Origin: Sphaerisporangium album
Lineage (GTDB): Bacteria > Actinomycetota > Actinomycetes > Streptosporangiales > Streptosporangiaceae
Assembly: GCF_003323745.1 (NCBI RefSeq)
Contig: NZ_QOIL01000005.1
Span: 310,001-374,000 of the forward strand
Length of the DNA: 64,000 nucleotides
Direction of reading: 5' to 3'
Part shown: in pieces, positions 36,530-46,502 of the stretch
How positions within the stretch are numbered: position 1 is the stretch's first letter
Layout of the letters: each line of letters starts with the position of its first letter
Position numbers and translations under genes: made by a program
Notes under the pieces: generated by a model
Databases searched by the model: none
What the model was told of the DNA's origin: nothing
What the model saw: the letters and a program-made list of their open reading frames with translations, nothing else

Positions 36530-37938
36530 TCGTCGGAGGGTTTTGGTGGCTCGGGTGGGGTGGTCATGGAGAGGACGTCCAGGAGGGCGTCCAGTTGGGG
36601 TTCGGTGAGCTTGCCGGACTCGACGTGGCCGCGTTCGATGACGACCTGCTTGATGGTCTTGCGCTCCTTGAGGGCCTGCTTGGCGATGGCGGCGGCCTCC
36701 TCGTAGCCCACGTGGCGGTTGAGCGGCGTGACGATGGACGGGGAGGACTCGGCGTACTCGCGCAGGCGCTCGGTGTTGGCGGTGAGCCGGTGGACGCACT
36801 TGTCGGCCAGCAGCCGGGACACCCCGGCGAGCAGCCGCGTCGACTCCAGCACGTTGCGGGCGATGACCGGCATCATCACGTTGAGCTCGAACGTGCCGGA
36901 CGCGCCCGCGAACGTTACGGCCGCATCGTTGCCGATGACCTGGGCCGCCACCATGCACACGGCCTCGGGAATCACCGGGTTCACCTTGCCTGGCATGATC
37001 GAGGAGCCGGGCTGGAGGTCGGGCAGGTTCAGCTCGCCGAGACCGGCCCTCGGGCCCGAGCCCATCCACCGCAGGTCGTTGGCGATCTTGTTGAGGGACA
37101 CCGCGATCACGCGGAGCTGCCCGGACAACTCGACCAGCGCGTCCCGGGCGCCCTGGGCCTCGAAGTGGTCCCTGGCCTCGGTGAACGGCAGCTCGGTGGC
37201 CTCGCGGAGCTTCTCGATCACCTTCCGCGCGAAGCCGGGCGGCGTGTTGATGCCCGTCCCGACCGCCGTCCCGCCCAGCGGCAGCTCCGCCAGCCGCGGC
37301 AGGGTCGACCGAAGCCGGGCGATGCCGTTCTCGACCTGGGTCGCGTAGCCGCCGAACTCCTGGCCGAGCGTCACCGGCGTCGCGTCCATGAGGTGCGTGC
37401 GCCCGGCCTTGACCGTCTTGCCGAACACGTCCGCCTTCTGGCGCAGCGAGACGGCCAGATGTTCCAGCGCCGGGACCAGCTCGTAGAACACGTCCACCAT
37501 CGCGGCCACGTGGATCGACGTCGGGAACACGTCGTTGGAGGACTGGGAGGCGTTGACGTGGTCGTTCGGATGGACCGGCCGGCCGAGACGCTTCTCGGCG
37601 AGCGTGGCGATCACCTCGTTGGCGTTCATGTTGGACGAGGTGCCCGAGCCGGTCTGGAAGACGTCGACGGGGAACTCGTCGTTCCATTCGCCCTCGGCGA
37701 CGTCGGTGGCGGCCTCGGAGATGGCCTCGGCCAGCCCGGGATCCAGCACGCCCAGCTCGCCGTTGACCTCGGCCGCGACCGCCTTGATCAACCCGAGGGC
37801 CGCGATGTGGGCGGGTTCGAGACCGCGCCCCGATATCGGGAAGTTCTCCACGGCCCGCTGCGTCTGCGCCCGCCACTTGGCCGCCGCCGGGACGTGTACG
37901 TCACCCATTGAGTCATGTTCGATCCGGAAATCCTCCAT
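36526..37938 (-). CDS. fumC: Class II fumarate hydratase
   Basis: Iron-independent fumarase of the TCA cycle, fumarate to L-malate. 470 residues. Family signatures: [51 protein letters not shown] and the superfamily motif [14 protein letters not shown] at 37938 with GGGGG upstream. It follows the first Ser/Thr kinase gene on the other side of a short gap and precedes the DprA module. By position it corresponds to Rv1098c in the conserved actinobacterial block, so it is the ancestral fumarase here; a class I enzyme lies 4.3 kb away. Confidence 0.97.
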   Translation of the reverse strand: MEDFRIEHDSMGDVHVPAAAKWRAQTQRAVENFPISGRGLEPAHIAALGLIKAVAAEVNGELGVLDPGLAEAISEAATDVAEGEWNDEFPVDVFQTGSGTSSNMNANEVIATLAEKRLGRPVHPNDHVNASQSSNDVFPTSIHVAAMVDVFYELVPALEHLAVSLRQKADVFGKTVKAGRTHLMDATPVTLGQEFGGYATQVENGIARLRSTLPRLAELPLGGTAVGTGINTPPGFARKVIEKLREATELPFTEARDHFEAQGARDALVELSGQLRVIAVSLNKIANDLRWMGSGPRAGLGELNLPDLQPGSSIMPGKVNPVIPEAVCMVAAQVIGNDAAVTFAGASGTFELNVMMPVIARNVLESTRLLAGVSRLLADKCVHRLTANTERLREYAESSPSIVTPLNRHVGYEEAAAIAKQALKERKTIKQVVIERGHVESGKLTEPQLDALLDVLSMTTPPEPPKPSDD

Positions 37939-37953
37939 GCCCCCAGTCTTGCC

Positions 37954-40911
37954 CTAAGAACCTCCGGGCGCGTCGGCCCGGGCGGGGCGGAAGGACGACA
38001 GGACGGTCGCGAGCTGCGGCCGGTGCGCGTCCCAGCGGGACTGCGGGGTGGACCAATAGATCGCGTACGTCGGGCCGCCGGGCACCGCGACCCAGCGCGA
38101 CAGCACGTGGACGGGGCCCGCGGTGGCGGTGTAGGTGAACTCCCAGTCGGCCACGTCCGTCCCCGGGTACGGTGTCGGGCGGGTCATGATCAGCCGCAGT
38201 CGCTTGTACCCCGGGTACGTGCCCGCCTTGAGCGCGCGCGCCTCCGCCGCCTTGGCCGTGTTCAGGATGTCGGCGCTGGTCTCCGGCGACCGGCTGACCC
38301 GCGCCGCGCGGACGTCGCCGTCGGCGCCGAAGCCGACGCTGCGGCCCTTGGGGGTGCTCTGGAGTCGCTCGGGCAGGTCGATGGCGTAGCCGCTCACGTC
38401 CTCGTAGCGGCGGAACCCGGGGGCGGGGGCCGTGCTCGGGGCCGCCTCGGCGCCGGGGACGGAGACGTTGACCGACTCGGCCTCGCCCGGCGTCCTGGAA
38501 CCCGTGGCGGAGGTGGAGCCGTTCTCGCGGGAGGTCCCGGACGGGCCTGAGCCCTTGACGCTGCCGGTGTCGGAGAGAGCGGCGGCGGCGAGCATGACGA
38601 TGGCCGCCAGGCCGAGCAGGGCCACGGCGATGAGGACGATCATTCCGGCCGGGCTGTTGCTCCGGGGGGAGGCCGTCCCCTGGAAGGCGAACAGGTCGGT
38701 GCCGAGCCCACTCTCCTGGTGGACCTTCTCACCCTCGGAGCCCTCGCCGGGCACGCCGGGGTTGTAGCGAGAAGCCGGCGTCTCGGGCGCACCCGGCCCT
38801 GACGGCGTACCCGGCGCTGAAGGCGCACCCGGCCGGAAGGGCGTACCGGGCCCGGATGGCGTACCAGGCGGGGAGGGCGTACCAGTGCGAGAGGGCGCGC
38901 CCGGCCCGGACGGCGTACCCGGCCCGGACGAGGGACCCGGGCCTGACGCGCCCGGCCCGGCCGGGAGGGGGGATCCAGGTGCCGATCTGGGCTTGGGCGG
39001 TGCCCCGGGCGCGGGGTGCGTTCCGGTCCCGGACTCGACGGCCGGCTCCACGGGGGCGGCGAAGCCTTCGGGCGGTGTGGCGTCCGGCGGCGCGGCTTCC
39101 TCGGGCGCGGGGAATCGCCTGGATGGCGCGGTGGCCCGCGCGGGCGACGGCGGGCGTGTGGGCCCATCGGAGGCGGACGCCGCCGTACGCCGGTCGGGTC
39201 CCGGCCCACCGGAAGACCCCGCCGGACGTCCGGCCGGGGTGCCGGCGGTTCGGGACGGGGGCCCGGCGGGCCTCGGTGGAGACGACGGCCCGGCCGCGCG
39301 TGACGCCGGGCCGTCCCCCGGGATCGGAGGGAGAAGACCCACCATGGTGGCCTGGTCGTCCTCGCCCGGGTCCTCGTCGTCGGCACCGTCGCGGCCACCG
39401 GCCGTGCGATCGACGACGGCGGGCGTGGGAGGGATGGGACCGCTGGAGGCTTTGCCGGTCGGCGCCTTGCGGGAGGTGCTGCCGGGGGAGGTGCCCGCGG
39501 TCGGGCGGTCCGGGGGCGTCGTCTGGGGGTTCACGCCGGGAATGCGCAGCCCGCCCTTGGGGCGGATGACCACCATCGTCTGGTTGGGGTCCGGCTCCGC
39601 CTCCGCGTCGGTCGTGTCGCGCGGCTCCCCCGCGGCCCCGCTCTCCGCGTCCACGGACGCTTTCACCGCCGGCCTGCCACCACCAGTAGAGCTCGCTACG
39701 GCGTCGGCCGACGACTTTCCCCCGCCTCCTGCGGGCGGCGTTGTCCGTGAACCCGCCGAGTGCGCGCCTGCGGACTGGTGAGCCGGCCCTTGGCCGGCGG
39801 TGGGGTTCTGACCGGGAGCGGGAGCGGCGGTACCCGGGGTTGGGGAAGGGGCGGCGGGGGTTCCGGCAGTGCTGCCGGAAGTTGAGGTAGGGGCCGCTGG
39901 GGTTTTGGGAGCGGTGCTGGGGTTTGAGGGAGGAGTGCCAGGGGTTCTGGGAGGGGGGTTCGAGGATTTGGGAGGTGTGTCGGGGGTTGAGGAAGTGGGG
40001 TGGGGGGTTTCGGATGGGGTGTTGGGGGTTGTCGAGGGGAGGTTCGGCGTTTTGGCGGGGGTGCGCGGGGGGTTGGGGGTGGGGGTGGCGGGGGTTCTGG
40101 CGACGGCGCGGAGCATGGTGGTGGCGCGGTCGCGGGTCAGGCGCTTGGTGTGGTCCTTCTCCAGCAGGGCTTCGAGGACGGGGCGCAGCGGCCCCGCCTG
40201 GGTCGCCGGGTCGGCCTGTTCGGTCATGAGCGCGGCTAGCGTCTCGCCGACCGTGCGCCGCTCGTACGCGGGCCGTCCCTCGACGGCGAAGTACAGCGTG
40301 GCGCCGAGCGACCACAGGTCGGACTCGGGGCCTGTGTGGTCGCCCCGGGCGCGCTCGGGCGCCGTGTAGCCGGGGGAGCCGATCACCATGCCGGTCTCGG
40401 TGATGTTGCTGTCGCCCTCGGCCTTGGCGATGCCGAAGTCCGTGAGCACCACCCGCCCGGTCTCGGTGAGCAGGACGTTGGCGGGCTTGACGTCGCGGTG
40501 CAGGATGCCCTGCTCGTGGGCGGCGCCGAGCGCTCCGAGCAGGTCGAGACCGATCTCGGCGACGAGCCGGGGCGGCAGCGGGCCCTCCTCGTCGATCACC
40601 TGGTCGAGGGATCTCGCCTCGACGAGCTCCATGACGATCCAGGGGCTGCCGTCGACGACGATGGCGTCGTGGACGGTCGCCACGGAGGGGTGGGCGATCT
40701 TCGCGGCGGCCCGGCCCTCGCGGATCATGCGTTCCCGCAGCTCGTCGCGCTGCGACTTGCTGAGCCCCGGATCGTGGCGGATCTCCTTGACGGCGACGTC
40801 GCGGCCGAGGAGGCGGTCGTGAGCGCGCCAGACGGTGCCCATCGTCCCCCGGCCGAGGGGAGCGATCAGCTCGTACCTGGAGGCGAGCAACCGCGTCTGC
40901 TGTTCCGGCAT
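37954..40911 (-). CDS. Transmembrane Ser/Thr protein kinase with very long Pro/Thr/Ser linker
   Basis: 985 residues. N-terminal Hanks kinase (residues 12-270): GRGTMG loop, Lys42, HRDVKPAN with catalytic Asp140, DFG 158-160, APE 184-186. Residues 275-755 are low-complexity, first Pro/Thr/Asn/Ser-rich then Gly/Ala/Pro/Ser repeats. One membrane span at about 756-778 is followed by an about 205-residue outer domain ending in a compact module (YAIDLPERLQ ... WSTPQSRWDAHRPQL). No PASTA repeats, so it is not PknB. The ATG lies 7 nt after TATCTT (40924-40919), suggesting a leaderless message. A second kinase gene ends 42 bp upstream. Targets unknown. Confidence 0.93.
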   Translation of the reverse strand: MPEQQTRLLASRYELIAPLGRGTMGTVWRAHDRLLGRDVAVKEIRHDPGLSKSQRDELRERMIREGRAAAKIAHPSVATVHDAIVVDGSPWIVMELVEARSLDQVIDEEGPLPPRLVAEIGLDLLGALGAAHEQGILHRDVKPANVLLTETGRVVLTDFGIAKAEGDSNITETGMVIGSPGYTAPERARGDHTGPESDLWSLGATLYFAVEGRPAYERRTVGETLAALMTEQADPATQAGPLRPVLEALLEKDHTKRLTRDRATTMLRAVARTPATPTPNPPRTPAKTPNLPSTTPNTPSETPHPTSSTPDTPPKSSNPPPRTPGTPPSNPSTAPKTPAAPTSTSGSTAGTPAAPSPTPGTAAPAPGQNPTAGQGPAHQSAGAHSAGSRTTPPAGGGGKSSADAVASSTGGGRPAVKASVDAESGAAGEPRDTTDAEAEPDPNQTMVVIRPKGGLRIPGVNPQTTPPDRPTAGTSPGSTSRKAPTGKASSGPIPPTPAVVDRTAGGRDGADDEDPGEDDQATMVGLLPPIPGDGPASRAAGPSSPPRPAGPPSRTAGTPAGRPAGSSGGPGPDRRTAASASDGPTRPPSPARATAPSRRFPAPEEAAPPDATPPEGFAAPVEPAVESGTGTHPAPGAPPKPRSAPGSPLPAGPGASGPGPSSGPGTPSGPGAPSRTGTPSPPGTPSGPGTPFRPGAPSAPGTPSGPGAPETPASRYNPGVPGEGSEGEKVHQESGLGTDLFAFQGTASPRSNSPAGMIVLIAVALLGLAAIVMLAAAALSDTGSVKGSGPSGTSRENGSTSATGSRTPGEAESVNVSVPGAEAAPSTAPAPGFRRYEDVSGYAIDLPERLQSTPKGRSVGFGADGDVRAARVSRSPETSADILNTAKAAEARALKAGTYPGYKRLRLIMTRPTPYPGTDVADWEFTYTATAGPVHVLSRWVAVPGGPTYAIYWSTPQSRWDAHRPQLATVLSSFRPARADAPGGS
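38786..38970. repeat. 18-bp periodic repeats inside the kinase linker
   Basis: Degenerate tandem copies of GGCGTACCCGGCCCGGAC (plus strand) encode Gly-Thr-Pro-Ser-Gly-Pro / Gly-Ala-Pro hexapeptides. A second GT-rich repetitive stretch (GGGGTT types) lies at about 39830-40100. Both are prone to slippage in multiples of three. Confidence 0.7.
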
Positions 40912-40953
40912 GAGTAAGAAGATAGCGATTCCGTCTTGAGAATTGCTTTCGCC

Positions 40954-42228
40954 TCACTTACGCATATTTTTTGGCCAGAGGCGACGCGGAAGCAGAATCT
41001 TCATGATCGCGGACAATTGCCGCAGCATCGGGCTCGTCTCCGAGCTCGCCGGAGCGCGGCGGCGGCCCGGCGCGGGGTCGGACGGCTTGCGGTGGGAGCC
41101 CTCGGACGACCGGCGCGGCGTGCGCGGCGGCGGCACCGGCCCCGCGTAGGGCGTGGGCGGCGTCGGCAAGGAGACCGGGCGCTCAGGCCGGTGGTCGGCG
41201 CGGTGCTGCCCGCGATGGGAGGTCTTGCGGGGCGGCGTGGCGCCGAGCGCGGGGCGCGACCCGTTGGAGGACGAGGAGGCCGGCGGTGCGCCGCTGCCCG
41301 TCACGGCCGTCTGCCGGCGGGTGGACGTGCGGTGGGCCGGGCCGCCCAGAGGCTCCTCGGCCGAGCCGCCCGCCGCGACGCGCGCGAGCATGAGCGAGGC
41401 CCGCGCGGCGTCCAGCCGGGCCTCGGGGTCGATCTGCAGCAGCCCGCGCAGGATCGGCGCCAGCGGCCCCGCCAGCTCCATGGGGATCGGCTCGCCGCTG
41501 GTGAGCGCGGCCAGCGCCGCCGCGGCCGTACGGCGCCCGTGCAGGCCCCGGCCCTCGACGGCGGTGTACAGCGTGGCGCCGAGCGACCACAGGTCGGCCG
41601 CCGGGCTCGCGCGGTCGCCGAGCACGCGCTCGGGCGCGATGTACCCGGCCGAGCCGAGGACGATGCCGGCCTGCGTGATGGACGCGTCGCCTTCCAGCGC
41701 GGCCAGGCCGAAGTCGGTGAGCACCACGCGGTCTTCGGTGACGAGCACGTTGCTCGGCTTCACGTCGCGGTGCAGGATGCCCTTGGCGTGGACGGCGCGC
41801 AGCGCGCCGAGCACCTGGCGGCCGATCTCGGCCACCCGGCGCGGGGGCAGCGGCCCCTCCTGTTTGACGAGCTCCTCCAGCGAGCGGGCGTGCAGGAGCT
41901 CCATGACGATCCACGGCCGGTCGTCCTCGGTGATGACGTCGAAGACCGTGATGACCGAGGGATGGGTCACCATGGCGGTGGCCCTGCCCTCGCGTTCGGT
42001 CCGCGCGCACAGCTCGGCGCGCAGGTCTTCGTCCAGGACGAGCGGGAGCCGGACCTCTTTGACAGCGACGTCACGGTCGAGCAGCTCGTCGTGGGCGCGC
42101 CACACCGTGCCCATGCCGCCCCGCCCCACGGGCTCGAGAAGCCGGTATCGCGAGGCTAGCTCGTATCCGGACGGGGCGCGCATGGGTGGCAGCTTACCGA
42201 TTCGTTTATCGCCGCCTGTAGAGGCCAT
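40954..42228 (-). CDS. Ser/Thr protein kinase without membrane span
   Basis: 424 residues. Hanks kinase domain about residues 27-285: GRGGMG, Lys57 (VAVKEVR), HRDVKPSN with Asp155, DFG 172-174 and the activation-loop Ser/Thr region GDASITQAGIVLGSAGYIAP. The kinase core closely resembles that of the neighbouring 985-residue kinase, which suggests duplication. The C-terminal 130 residues are Pro/Ser/Arg-rich and end in a basic amphipathic stretch (LSAIMKILLPRRLWPKNMRK), a possible membrane-surface anchor. ATG at 42228 has AGAGAA upstream; ATG 42183 is a weaker alternative. It lies 35 bp after the class I fumarase gene and is probably co-transcribed. Confidence 0.9.
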   Translation of the reverse strand: MASTGGDKRIGKLPPMRAPSGYELASRYRLLEPVGRGGMGTVWRAHDELLDRDVAVKEVRLPLVLDEDLRAELCARTEREGRATAMVTHPSVITVFDVITEDDRPWIVMELLHARSLEELVKQEGPLPPRRVAEIGRQVLGALRAVHAKGILHRDVKPSNVLVTEDRVVLTDFGLAALEGDASITQAGIVLGSAGYIAPERVLGDRASPAADLWSLGATLYTAVEGRGLHGRRTAAAALAALTSGEPIPMELAGPLAPILRGLLQIDPEARLDAARASLMLARVAAGGSAEEPLGGPAHRTSTRRQTAVTGSGAPPASSSSNGSRPALGATPPRKTSHRGQHRADHRPERPVSLPTPPTPYAGPVPPPRTPRRSSEGSHRKPSDPAPGRRRAPASSETSPMLRQLSAIMKILLPRRLWPKNMRK

Positions 42229-42263
42229 GCCGATTCTCTGTTGAGATCTTCTGTCAAAAGCAG

Positions 42264-43919
42264 TCAGATCCTGCGACCGATGGTGAGCACGGGGCCGGTG
42301 GTGTCCTGGAAGAAGTCGCCGCCCTTGTCGTCCACGACGATGAACGCCGGGAAGTCCTCGACCTCGATCTTCCAGACGGCCTCCATGCCCAGCTCCGGAT
42401 ATTCCAGGACTTCGACCTTCTTGATGCAGTCCTGGGCGAGCCGGGCCGCGGGGCCGCCGATGGAGCCGAGGTAGAAGCCCCCGTACGTCCTGCACGCGTC
42501 GGTGACCTGCTTGGAGCGGTTGCCCTTGGCCAGCATGACCAGCGAGCCGCCCGCGGCCTGGAAGCGCTCGACGTAGGAGTCCATGCGGCCGGCGGTCGTC
42601 GGGCCGAAGGACCCGGACGCGTACCCCTCGGGCGTCTTGGCCGGACCGGCGTAGTAGACGGCGTGGTCCTTGAGGTAGTCGGGCATCGGCTCGCCCGCGT
42701 CGAGGCGCTCGGCGATCTTCGCGTGCGCGATGTCGCGGGCGACGACCAGCGGGCCGGTCAGCGAGAGCCGGGTCTTGACCGGGTAGCGGGTCAGCTCGGC
42801 GAGGATCTCGCTCATGGGCCGGTTGAGGTCGATGGAGACGACGTCGTCCGACAGGTGCTCGTCGGTCGTCTCGGGCAGGAAGCGGGCCGGGTCGGTCTCC
42901 ATCCTCTCCAGGAAGACGCCCTCGGGCGTGATCTTGGCGAGGGCCTGCCGGTCGGCGCTGCACGAGACCGCGATGGCCACGGGGCACGAGGCGCCGTGCC
43001 GGGGCAGGCGGATCACCCGCACGTCGTGGCAGAAGTACTTGCCGCCGAACTGCGCGCCGATGCCGAGCCCCTGCGTCAGCTCGAAGACCTTCTTCTCCAG
43101 CTCGAGGTCGCGGAAGCCGTGCCCGGACGCCGACCCCTCGGTGGGGATCGTGTCGAGGTAGCGGGCCGAGGCGTACTTGGCGGTCTTGAGCGCGAACTCG
43201 GCGCTGGTGCCGCCGACGACCACGGCCAGGTGGTACGGCGGGCAGGCGGCCGTGCCGAGCGAGCGGATCTTCTCCTCCAGGAAGGCCAGCATGCGCTTCT
43301 CGTTCAGGACCGCCTTGGTCTCCTGGTAGAGGAACGACTTGTTGGCGCTGCCGCCGCCCTTGGCCATGAACAGGAGCTTGTACTCGTCGGGGTGGCCGTG
43401 CGGGTCCTCGGCGTACAGCTCGATCTGGGCGGGGAGGTTGTCGCCGGTGTTCTTCTCGTCCCACATGGTCAGCGGCGCCATCTGCGAGTAGCGCAGGTTC
43501 AGCCTGGTGTAGGCGTCGTACACGCCCCGCGAGATGTGCTCGGCGTCGGCGCCGTCGGTGAGCACGTGGCGTCCGCGCTTGCCCATGACGATGGCGGTGC
43601 CGGTGTCCTGGCACATGGGCAGCACGCCGCCGGCCGAGATGCTCGCGTTCTTGAGCAGGTCGAGGGCCACGAAGCGGTCGTTGCCGCTCGCCTCCGGATC
43701 GTCGATGATCTTGCGGAGCTGCGCGAGGTGTGACGCCCGCAGGTAGTGGGAGATGTCGTGGATCGCGGTCTCGGTGAGCAGCCGGAGCGCCTCCGGGTCC
43801 ACTTCGAGGAACGTACGGCCCGCCGCCTCGACCTGCCGCACTCCCTCGGCCGTGATCAGACGGTATTCCGTCTCGTCGTGGCCCAGCGGAAGCAGGTCGG
43901 TGTAGTCGAATCCGGGCAT
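42264..43919 (-). CDS. fumA: Class I (iron-sulfur) fumarate hydratase
   Basis: 551 residues, single-chain class I enzyme with alpha and beta parts fused. A [4Fe-4S] cluster is held by three Cys; visible candidates are Cys103 ([14 protein letters not shown]), the Cys in [13 protein letters not shown] and one in [14 protein letters not shown]. The beta part contains [13 protein letters not shown] and the [12 protein letters not shown] signature. It interconverts fumarate and malate and is oxygen-sensitive. ATG at 43919 with GAAGGAG. The kinase gene follows at 35 bp. Together with fumC the cell has two fumarases of different chemistry. Confidence 0.95.
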   Translation of the reverse strand: MPGFDYTDLLPLGHDETEYRLITAEGVRQVEAAGRTFLEVDPEALRLLTETAIHDISHYLRASHLAQLRKIIDDPEASGNDRFVALDLLKNASISAGGVLPMCQDTGTAIVMGKRGRHVLTDGADAEHISRGVYDAYTRLNLRYSQMAPLTMWDEKNTGDNLPAQIELYAEDPHGHPDEYKLLFMAKGGGSANKSFLYQETKAVLNEKRMLAFLEEKIRSLGTAACPPYHLAVVVGGTSAEFALKTAKYASARYLDTIPTEGSASGHGFRDLELEKKVFELTQGLGIGAQFGGKYFCHDVRVIRLPRHGASCPVAIAVSCSADRQALAKITPEGVFLERMETDPARFLPETTDEHLSDDVVSIDLNRPMSEILAELTRYPVKTRLSLTGPLVVARDIAHAKIAERLDAGEPMPDYLKDHAVYYAGPAKTPEGYASGSFGPTTAGRMDSYVERFQAAGGSLVMLAKGNRSKQVTDACRTYGGFYLGSIGGPAARLAQDCIKKVEVLEYPELGMEAVWKIEVEDFPAFIVVDDKGGDFFQDTTGPVLTIGRRI

Positions 43920-44152
43920 CTCGCCTGTACTCCTTCGTACTCCTGGACTCGTGGACGCCATGGGCTTCTCGGCCGCGATCGCCGCCGCCCAGTGCAGAGT
44001 ACGGCCATCGGCGGAGTCTTCCTTACCCGGGGCGGCCCGCTCTTGGGGAAATCGTGGCGTGCCGCTTGCGTCTTCCGACCGCCCGGGGGCGAATACCCAA
44101 ATATGCGCGTTCGATAATGAAAGTACGCGCGACATCCAAGATCGGGGGAATC

Positions 44153-44461
44153 ATGGATCCGGGCTACATCGTCGTGGTCATCTTCGGGGTCGTCGTGGTG
44201 GCCGCGGCCCTGGGGGTGGCGCTCGTCACCATCGTCCTTTCCGGCATCAAAGGCGAGCACGCGCAGTGGCCGGTGCGCCCCGAGCGCGCCGCGCCGTCCG
44301 AACCCGAGCTCACCGGCCAGGCCCGGAGGGCGGAGATCCGCGCGGACGAGGGCGGCGAGCATCCGGAGTGGACCGGCCGCGAGCTGGCGGGCGACGACCT
44401 CAGACCGGTGGGCACACACGAGCGGAGGCGGGCCGTCCCCGGGCGGGCGCGCTGGTGGTGA
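44153..44461 (+). CDS. Small single-span membrane protein
   Basis: 102 residues from ATG 44153 (GGGGGAATC upstream). The first 30 residues are a membrane helix (MDPGYIVVVIFGVVVVAAAL); the remaining 70 are charged and Arg/Glu-rich, ending in RRAVPGRARWW. No family recognised. It stands alone between the divergent class I fumarase and the inositol operon, on the operon's strand but 182 bp before it with a promoter in between. Codon use and the membrane segment support it as a real gene. Confidence 0.65.
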   Translation: MDPGYIVVVIFGVVVVAAALGVALVTIVLSGIKGEHAQWPVRPERAAPSEPELTGQARRAEIRADEGGEHPEWTGRELAGDDLRPVGTHERRRAVPGRARWW

Positions 44462-44572
44462 GAGCGGGGCCCGGACGCCTTCCGCCGGGACCCGGGCGTC
44501 CGAGCCCTTCCCCTCGATCCCACGCGGTGAGGTGGCCAAGACCACAGTTCATCTGAATGTCAGGACAAACTA

Positions 44573-44602
44573 TTGACTCCGCGCACTCTGGTTACTTAGA
44601 AC
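44573..44602 (+). promoter_or_regulatory. Candidate promoter of the inositol operon
   Basis: TTGACT (44573-44578), 18-bp spacer, TAGAAC (44597-44602), 42 bp before the ATG of iolG. The only promoter-like sequence found ahead of the six overlapping iol genes. Confidence 0.55.
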
Positions 44603-44643
44603 TGGGGACGGGTCGCAAGAGCTGATCGAGCCGCGGAGGCAGT

Positions 44644-45627
44644 ATGCGTGTGGGTCTGTTGGGTCTCGGCCGCATCGGGGCGTTCCACGCCGCGACGCTC
44701 GCCGCCCACCCGGAGGTCACCGAGTTGGTGGTGTCCGACGCGTACGGGGAGCGGGCCGCCGAGGTGGCCGCGCGGGTGGGCGCGGTCGCGGGCGACGCCT
44801 TCGACGCCGACGCCATCGTGGTGGCCACCCCCACCTCGACCCACGCCGAGCTGATCCTGAAGGCCTGCGCGGCCGGGATCCCGGTGTTCTGCGAGAAGCC
44901 CGTCGCCCCGACCCTGGAGGAGACCGCCCGCGTGGTCGAGGCGGCGAAGGACGGCGGCACGCTCGTCCACATCGGCTTCCAGCGGCGCTTCGACGCCGGG
45001 TACACCGCCGCCCGCGCGGCCCTGCGCTCGGGCGAGGTCGGCGACCTGCACCGCGTCCACATGCTGACCGCCGACCCGCGCCCCCCGGCGGCCGAGTACA
45101 TCCCGCTCTCTGGCGGCATCTTCCGCGACTGCCACATCCACGACTTCGACATCCTGCGCTGGGTGACCGGCCGCGAGGTCGAGTCGGTGTTCGCCACGGG
45201 CGCCAACCGGGGGGCCGCGTTCTTCGCCGAGGCCGGCGACGTGGACACCAGCGCCGCTCTGCTCACCCTCGACGACGGCACCTTGGTCACGATGCAGGGC
45301 TCGCGGTACAACGGCGCGGGGTACGACGTGCGCATGGAACTCGCGGGAACCCGCTGCACGATGGCCGTCGGCCTGGACGAGCGCGTGCCCCTGACCTCGG
45401 CCGAGGCCGCCGTCGACTTCCCCAAGGGCGAGCCCTGGCCCGACTTCGGCGCCCGCTTCGAGGCCGCGTACATCGCGGAGATCGGCGCCTTCCTCGCCGC
45501 CGTGCGCGACCGCGGCCCGAGCCCCTGCACCGCCGAGGACGCCCTCGCCGCCCTGCGGATCGCCGAGGCAGCCGAGCTGTCCCGCCGCACCGGCAGGCCC
45601 GCGCGCGTCGCGGAGGTGACCGCGTGA
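44644..45627 (+). CDS. iolG: Inositol 2-dehydrogenase (Gfo/Idh/MocA family)
   Basis: 327 residues. Oxidises myo-inositol to scyllo-inosose with NAD. N-terminal Rossmann fold with GLGRIG (residues 7-12), VVATPTSTH and the substrate-side Glu84-Lys85-Pro86 (FCEKPVAP). The catalytic DxxxH pattern is visible in FRDCHIHDFDIL. First gene of a six-gene operon with overlaps; ATG with CGGAGG upstream and a TTGACT/TAGAAC promoter in front. The family is broad, but the company of iolB, iolC and iolD makes inositol dehydrogenase the best call. Confidence 0.9.
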   Translation: MRVGLLGLGRIGAFHAATLAAHPEVTELVVSDAYGERAAEVAARVGAVAGDAFDADAIVVATPTSTHAELILKACAAGIPVFCEKPVAPTLEETARVVEAAKDGGTLVHIGFQRRFDAGYTAARAALRSGEVGDLHRVHMLTADPRPPAAEYIPLSGGIFRDCHIHDFDILRWVTGREVESVFATGANRGAAFFAEAGDVDTSAALLTLDDGTLVTMQGSRYNGAGYDVRMELAGTRCTMAVGLDERVPLTSAEAAVDFPKGEPWPDFGARFEAAYIAEIGAFLAAVRDRGPSPCTAEDALAALRIAEAAELSRRTGRPARVAEVTA

Positions 45628-46502
45628 CTCTCAAGATCGCCGCCGCTCCCATCTCCTGGGGCGTGTGCGAGGTGCCCGGCTGGGGCTACCAGCTCGACCG
45701 GGAGCGCGTGCTCGGCGAGATGCGCGCGCTCGGGCTCTCGGCCACCGAGCTCGGTCCCGACGGCTTCCTGCCGCCGTCCCCCGAGCACCGCCGCACGCTG
45801 CTGGACTCCTACGGACTGCGCGGCATCGGCGGTTTCGTCCCGGTCGTCCTGCACAACCCCGAATACGACCCGATCCCGGAGGCGCGGGCCACGCTGCGCG
45901 CGTTCGCCGAGGGGGACGTCGAGACGGTCGTGCTCGCCGCGGCGACCGGCGCCGACGGCTACGACGCGCGCCCGGTGCTGGACGGCGAGGGCTGGAAGAC
46001 CCTGCTCGGCAACCTCGGGCGGCTCCTGGCCGAGGCCGGGGACTTCGGGCGGGCCGTCACCCTGCACCCGCACGTCGGGACGATGATCGAGAACCGGGAG
46101 GAGGTCGACCGCGTGCTCGACGGGTCGGACATGCCACTCTGCCTGGACACCGGGCACCTTCTCATCGGGGGCACCGACCCGCTCGACCTGGTGTCCAGGG
46201 CAGCAGCCAGAGTCGCACACGTTCACCTCAAAGACGTGGACGCCACGCTCGCCGCCCAGGTGCGCGCCGGACGGCTCAGCTACACCCAGGCCGTGCGCGC
46301 CGGCGTGTACCGTCCCCTCGGGCGTGGCGACGTGGACGTCGCGGGCATCGTGTCCGGACTCACCGCCGCGGGCTACGACGGCTGGTACGTCATGGAGCAG
46401 GACCTGATCCTCGACGGCGAGCCCCCGGCGGGCGAGGGCCCCGAGGCCGAGGTCCGCGCGAGCCTGGCGTACCTGGCCTCGCTGCCGGAGGGGCGCGCAT
46501 GA
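45624..46502 (+). CDS. iolE: TIM-barrel sugar phosphate isomerase/epimerase, probable inosose dehydratase
   Basis: 292 residues of the AP-endonuclease-2 / xylose-isomerase-like fold. Metal-binding residues are apparent: Glu in LSATELGPDGFLP, His in TLHPHVGTMIEN, Asp/His in LCLDTGHLLIGG, His in VAHVHLKDVD and Glu in WYVMEQD. In the inositol pathway this fold is IolE (2-keto-myo-inositol dehydratase) or IolI (isomerase). IolE is preferred because it is an essential step and no other candidate is present. GTG start overlaps the iolG stop (GTGA); its own stop overlaps iolC. Confidence 0.75.
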   Translation: MTLKIAAAPISWGVCEVPGWGYQLDRERVLGEMRALGLSATELGPDGFLPPSPEHRRTLLDSYGLRGIGGFVPVVLHNPEYDPIPEARATLRAFAEGDVETVVLAAATGADGYDARPVLDGEGWKTLLGNLGRLLAEAGDFGRAVTLHPHVGTMIENREEVDRVLDGSDMPLCLDTGHLLIGGTDPLDLVSRAAARVAHVHLKDVDATLAAQVRAGRLSYTQAVRAGVYRPLGRGDVDVAGIVSGLTAAGYDGWYVMEQDLILDGEPPAGEGPEAEVRASLAYLASLPEGRA

